A DNA stretch of 34,845 nucleotides from DASVCN01 sp040905665. Its GTDB lineage: Bacteria > Deinococcota > Deinococci > Deinococcales > Trueperaceae. Both the position numbers and the translations under genes were made by a program. Below the pieces are notes generated by a model. That model made no database searches, was not told the DNA's origin, and saw only the letters and a program-made list of their open reading frames with translations. This document shows, one piece after another, positions 32,664 to 34,845 of the stretch (its first letter is position 1; each line of letters starts with the position of its first letter). The stretch covers positions 1-34,845 of the forward strand of contig JBBDRD010000021.1 of the NCBI GenBank assembly GCA_040905665.1, in the 5' to 3' direction.

Positions 32664-33578
32664 ATGGACGAGATCTACATTGCTATATCAATGGACTGCG
32701 AGCGGGGCAGGATCTTCACCCATCCGAACGCCAGCGGCCCCGAGGACTTCGTGGCCAGCGAGGGTTACGTGCGGGCCTACTTCGACCTGGCGGGCGCGTA
32801 CGGGTTCCCTGTCAGCTTCTTCCTGCACCCTGAAGTCGCGGAAGAACAGAGCGAACTCTTCCTCGACCTGGAAAGCAAGGGCGGCTGCCTGGGGCTGCAC
32901 CTGCACCCCTGGAAGTTCGGTGACAGGAAGTATCAGGCGCACCTGGGCGGCCTCTCCGAGGAGGACCAGCGGGCAGTCATATCTGAAGCGGCAGCACTAT
33001 GGCAGCGTTCGATCGGCCGCCGGCCAGAATACTTCCGGCCCGGGACGTTCTCGGCGAACGATGCGACCTTCCGCGTCCTCGTCGACCTGGGCTTCCGTGG
33101 CGGTTCGATCTCCGCGCCAGGGCGAGTGTACGAGGACCTGAACTCGATCTGGACGGGTGCTGTCAAGGACCCGCACCGCGCCAACCCGATATTCAGGCAG
33201 CGCCGCGGCACGCTCGACTTCGCCAACATCCCGCTCACGCACGACTATTCGACGCTCGAGAACAAGAACGGCCGGCTCTTCCACCGCGACCTGAGGCCCG
33301 ACTACGAGGACGCCGACTACCACAAGATCGCCTCCAACATCGTCGAGCAGATAATGGAACGCGAGCCAGAGATACCGATGATCACGATGGTCACGCACAA
33401 CGACCACGACTATACGGACCCCAACGACAGGGTGCGGAAGAACTACGACATCGTGCTCGAGGAGATCAGCAGCGCCTGCGAGCGTGCCGGCCTTCGCACA
33501 GTCGGGACGACTATAGATAAGATCTGCGACATGATCCTCGGCACGCCCGTCGCAGAGGACCAGTTCGTACACGCATGA
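32664..33578 (+). CDS. Polysaccharide-deacetylase-like (NodB/CE4-type) hydrolase
   Basis: A 304-aa protein with a NodB-like barrel. The catalytic acidic residue is D11 in AISMDCERG, the metal ligands appear as H79 and H81 in LGLHLHPWK, and FRPGTFSAND is the CE4-type motif 3. HNDHDYTD near the end may supply another His. There is no signal peptide, so it acts in the cytoplasm, which favours a small-molecule amide such as an N-acyl or cyclic imide over a polymer. It fills the place in cluster 2 that the creatininase and amidase take in cluster 1. The ATG has AAGGGAGAGAG just upstream. It overlaps the next gene by four bases. Confidence 0.82.
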   Translation: MDEIYIAISMDCERGRIFTHPNASGPEDFVASEGYVRAYFDLAGAYGFPVSFFLHPEVAEEQSELFLDLESKGGCLGLHLHPWKFGDRKYQAHLGGLSEEDQRAVISEAAALWQRSIGRRPEYFRPGTFSANDATFRVLVDLGFRGGSISAPGRVYEDLNSIWTGAVKDPHRANPIFRQRRGTLDFANIPLTHDYSTLENKNGRLFHRDLRPDYEDADYHKIASNIVEQIMEREPEIPMITMVTHNDHDYTDPNDRVRKNYDIVLEEISSACERAGLRTVGTTIDKICDMILGTPVAEDQFVHA

Positions 33579-34687
33579 CGACGCGCTCGCCTGTTTCGCT
33601 GCCCGGTCGTGGTGCGTCTTCATTGACTCTGCAGCGCCTCGAAGATCTAGACACGCCGCTAGTTGCCGTCGACCTCGAGCGCGTGGAGCGGAACATCGCC
33701 AAATTGCAGGCCTACTGCGACGAGCACGGGCTCGCGAATCGTCCACATATCAAGACGCACAAGCTGCCGCTGATCGCCCACAAGCAGCTTGCGGCGGGCG
33801 CGAGCGGAATCACGGTCCAGACGATAGGCGAGGCCGAGGTGATGGTCGCCGCCGGCATAGAGGACATCCTCGTCACCTACAACGTAATCGGCGAGCAGAA
33901 GGCGGTGCGGCTTGCCCGCATCGCCCGAAGCGCCCGGCTAAGGGTGGGAGTCGATAACGAGGTGGCTCTGGCTACGGTGGGTCGCGCTGCTTCGCTGGCT
34001 GAGCGGCCTATCGGCGTGCTGATCGAGTTCGAGTCGGGGAAGAAGCGGCAGGGAGTCGAGAGGCCGCAGGACGCGCTGGAATTGGCCAGCAAGGTGGGGA
34101 CCTTCGATGGCTTGCGATTCCTGGGGGTGATGACCTACCCTTCGTCACCCGAAGTCGCCGGCTGGGTCGCCGAGGCTCGGCCCCTGTTCGAGTCGGCCGG
34201 GATTCCCCTGGAAGTGGTGTCCGCCGGCGGCACGCCGCAGATGTGGCGGGCGCACGAGACCGACGGAATCACCGAGTACCGGGCGGGCACCTACGTCTAT
34301 CACGACCGCAAGAGCGTGGCGGGCGGCACAGCTAGCCTCGACGAGTGTGCCCTGCACGTCCACGTCACCCTCGTCAGCAAGGCAACTTCCGACCGGGGCG
34401 TCATCGATGCCGGCTCGAAGATGCTCACCAGCGACACCGTCCCGCCCAGCATGGGTATGGGCTATGGCCTGATCCTCGAATACCCGGACGCGGTCATTAG
34501 CGAGCTCTCCGAGGAGCACGGCGTCGTCGACTTCAGCGCCTGCAGGGAGCGGCCCTCGATAGGTGAACGTCTGCGAGTGCTGCCCAATCACGTGTGCCCG
34601 GTGAGCAACCTCGTGGATAGCGTGGTTCTGCACCGGGGTGGCGAGGTGGAGATGGAGCTGGAGGTTGCGGCCAGGGGGAAGAGGTAG
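33575..34687 (+). CDS. D-threonine aldolase/D-serine dehydratase-like PLP enzyme
   Basis: A 370-aa fold-type III PLP enzyme. The N-terminal alanine-racemase barrel has the Schiff-base Lys K60 in RPHIKTHK. The C-terminal beta domain carries the metal ligands H339 and C341 in PNHVCPVSNLVD, and ISAGGTP-like VVSAGGTPQMW with EYRAGTYVYHD binds the PLP phosphate. This matches metal-dependent D-threonine aldolase and eukaryotic-type D-serine dehydratase. It would cleave or dehydrate a beta-hydroxy-D-amino acid, giving a role for an amine-bearing substrate in cluster 2. The first 18 residues are variable. Start overlaps the deacetylase stop (ATGA). Last gene of the cluster. Confidence 0.9.
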   Translation: MTTRSPVSLPGRGASSLTLQRLEDLDTPLVAVDLERVERNIAKLQAYCDEHGLANRPHIKTHKLPLIAHKQLAAGASGITVQTIGEAEVMVAAGIEDILVTYNVIGEQKAVRLARIARSARLRVGVDNEVALATVGRAASLAERPIGVLIEFESGKKRQGVERPQDALELASKVGTFDGLRFLGVMTYPSSPEVAGWVAEARPLFESAGIPLEVVSAGGTPQMWRAHETDGITEYRAGTYVYHDRKSVAGGTASLDECALHVHVTLVSKATSDRGVIDAGSKMLTSDTVPPSMGMGYGLILEYPDAVISELSEEHGVVDFSACRERPSIGERLRVLPNHVCPVSNLVDSVVLHRGGEVEMELEVAARGKR

Positions 34688-34801
34688 CCGCTCAAATGGA
34701 TCGAGGCCGGCCGAGGTTTTCTGCCATCCAGCCTAAATTCGAGGGCAGAGAAAAACGATCGACGGTGCTCCCCGGCAGACAAGCTATAGTGTCCCATCTG
34801 G

Positions 34802-34845
34802 TACAATGCGTGTACTCATATGGGAGGTCAGTCATGGCGGAAGGA
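34802..34845 (+). CDS. Start of an unidentified gene, cut by the window end
   Basis: TACAAT (34802-34807) may be a -10 box, and GGGAGGT just upstream of the ATG at 34833 is a good Shine-Dalgarno. Only four codons (MAEG) are visible, so no function can be given. GTAC-aatgcgt-GTAC around the -10 box is a possible small operator. Confidence 0.5.

Overview
This is a GC-rich bacterial scaffold, probably a draft or metagenome assembly because it contains a 100-base run of N. Several promoters have a -10 box only 5 to 9 nt upstream of the start codon (near-leaderless genes). Together with the high GC and the two sugar-acid/oligopeptide-type import clusters, this suggests Deinococcota, perhaps a Truepera-like lineage. 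That assignment is an inference, since no rRNA or marker gene is present.

Layout. (1) 1-2429: a repeat-rich leader, then gmd and fcl, the GDP-mannose to GDP-L-fucose pathway for surface polysaccharide. (2) 2520-15802: catabolic cluster 1, all on the plus strand. It runs GYD-domain protein, FCD-type GntR regulator, enolase-superfamily dehydratase, RidA-like protein, TPP-dependent enzyme, family-5 ABC binding protein, two permeases, creatininase-family amidohydrolase (split by the N gap), NAD-dependent epimerase, amidase-signature hydrolase, and alpha-ketoglutarate semialdehyde dehydrogenase. Many neighbours overlap by 1 to 8 bases. (3) 15840-24716: an accessory stretch that looks less GC-rich. 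It holds a HEPN/MNT toxin-antitoxin pair, a frameshifted AbiEii-like remnant, degenerate sequence, a possible nuclease-like protein with a PIN-domain protein, a 3' fragment of a second fcl, a Fic AMP-transferase with repeats in its promoter, brnT/brnA, an SppA-like protease, and an alpha/beta hydrolase broken by an in-frame stop. (4) 24779-34687: catabolic cluster 2. A divergent unrecognised gene faces 5-dehydro-4-deoxyglucarate dehydratase, a second FCD-type GntR regulator, a second binding protein, permease B, a 3-hydroxyisobutyrate-dehydrogenase-like enzyme, permease C, a polysaccharide-deacetylase-like hydrolase and a D-threonine-aldolase-like PLP enzyme. A new gene begins at 34833 and runs off the end.

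How it fits together. The enolase-superfamily enzyme (cluster 1), the KDG-dehydratase (cluster 2) and the semialdehyde dehydrogenase (cluster 1) can together form the route aldarate -> 5-keto-4-deoxyaldarate -> 2,5-dioxopentanoate -> 2-oxoglutarate. The amide/lactam-type hydrolases, RidA and the Dpp-type importers suggest the imported substrate carries an amide or amine, which is a hypothesis. Both importers lack ATPase genes in the window, and both have hairpins between the binding-protein gene and the first permease gene.

The most noteworthy observations are: the N gap is flanked by an exact 55-bp duplication, so the creatininase gene is really intact; a diverged second fcl 3' end lies 16.4 kb from the intact gene; the toxin-antitoxin-type genes share near-leaderless promoters; phased repeats precede fic; a perfect 38-bp palindrome lies beside the HEPN/MNT operon; and the hydrolase carries a clean nonsense codon.
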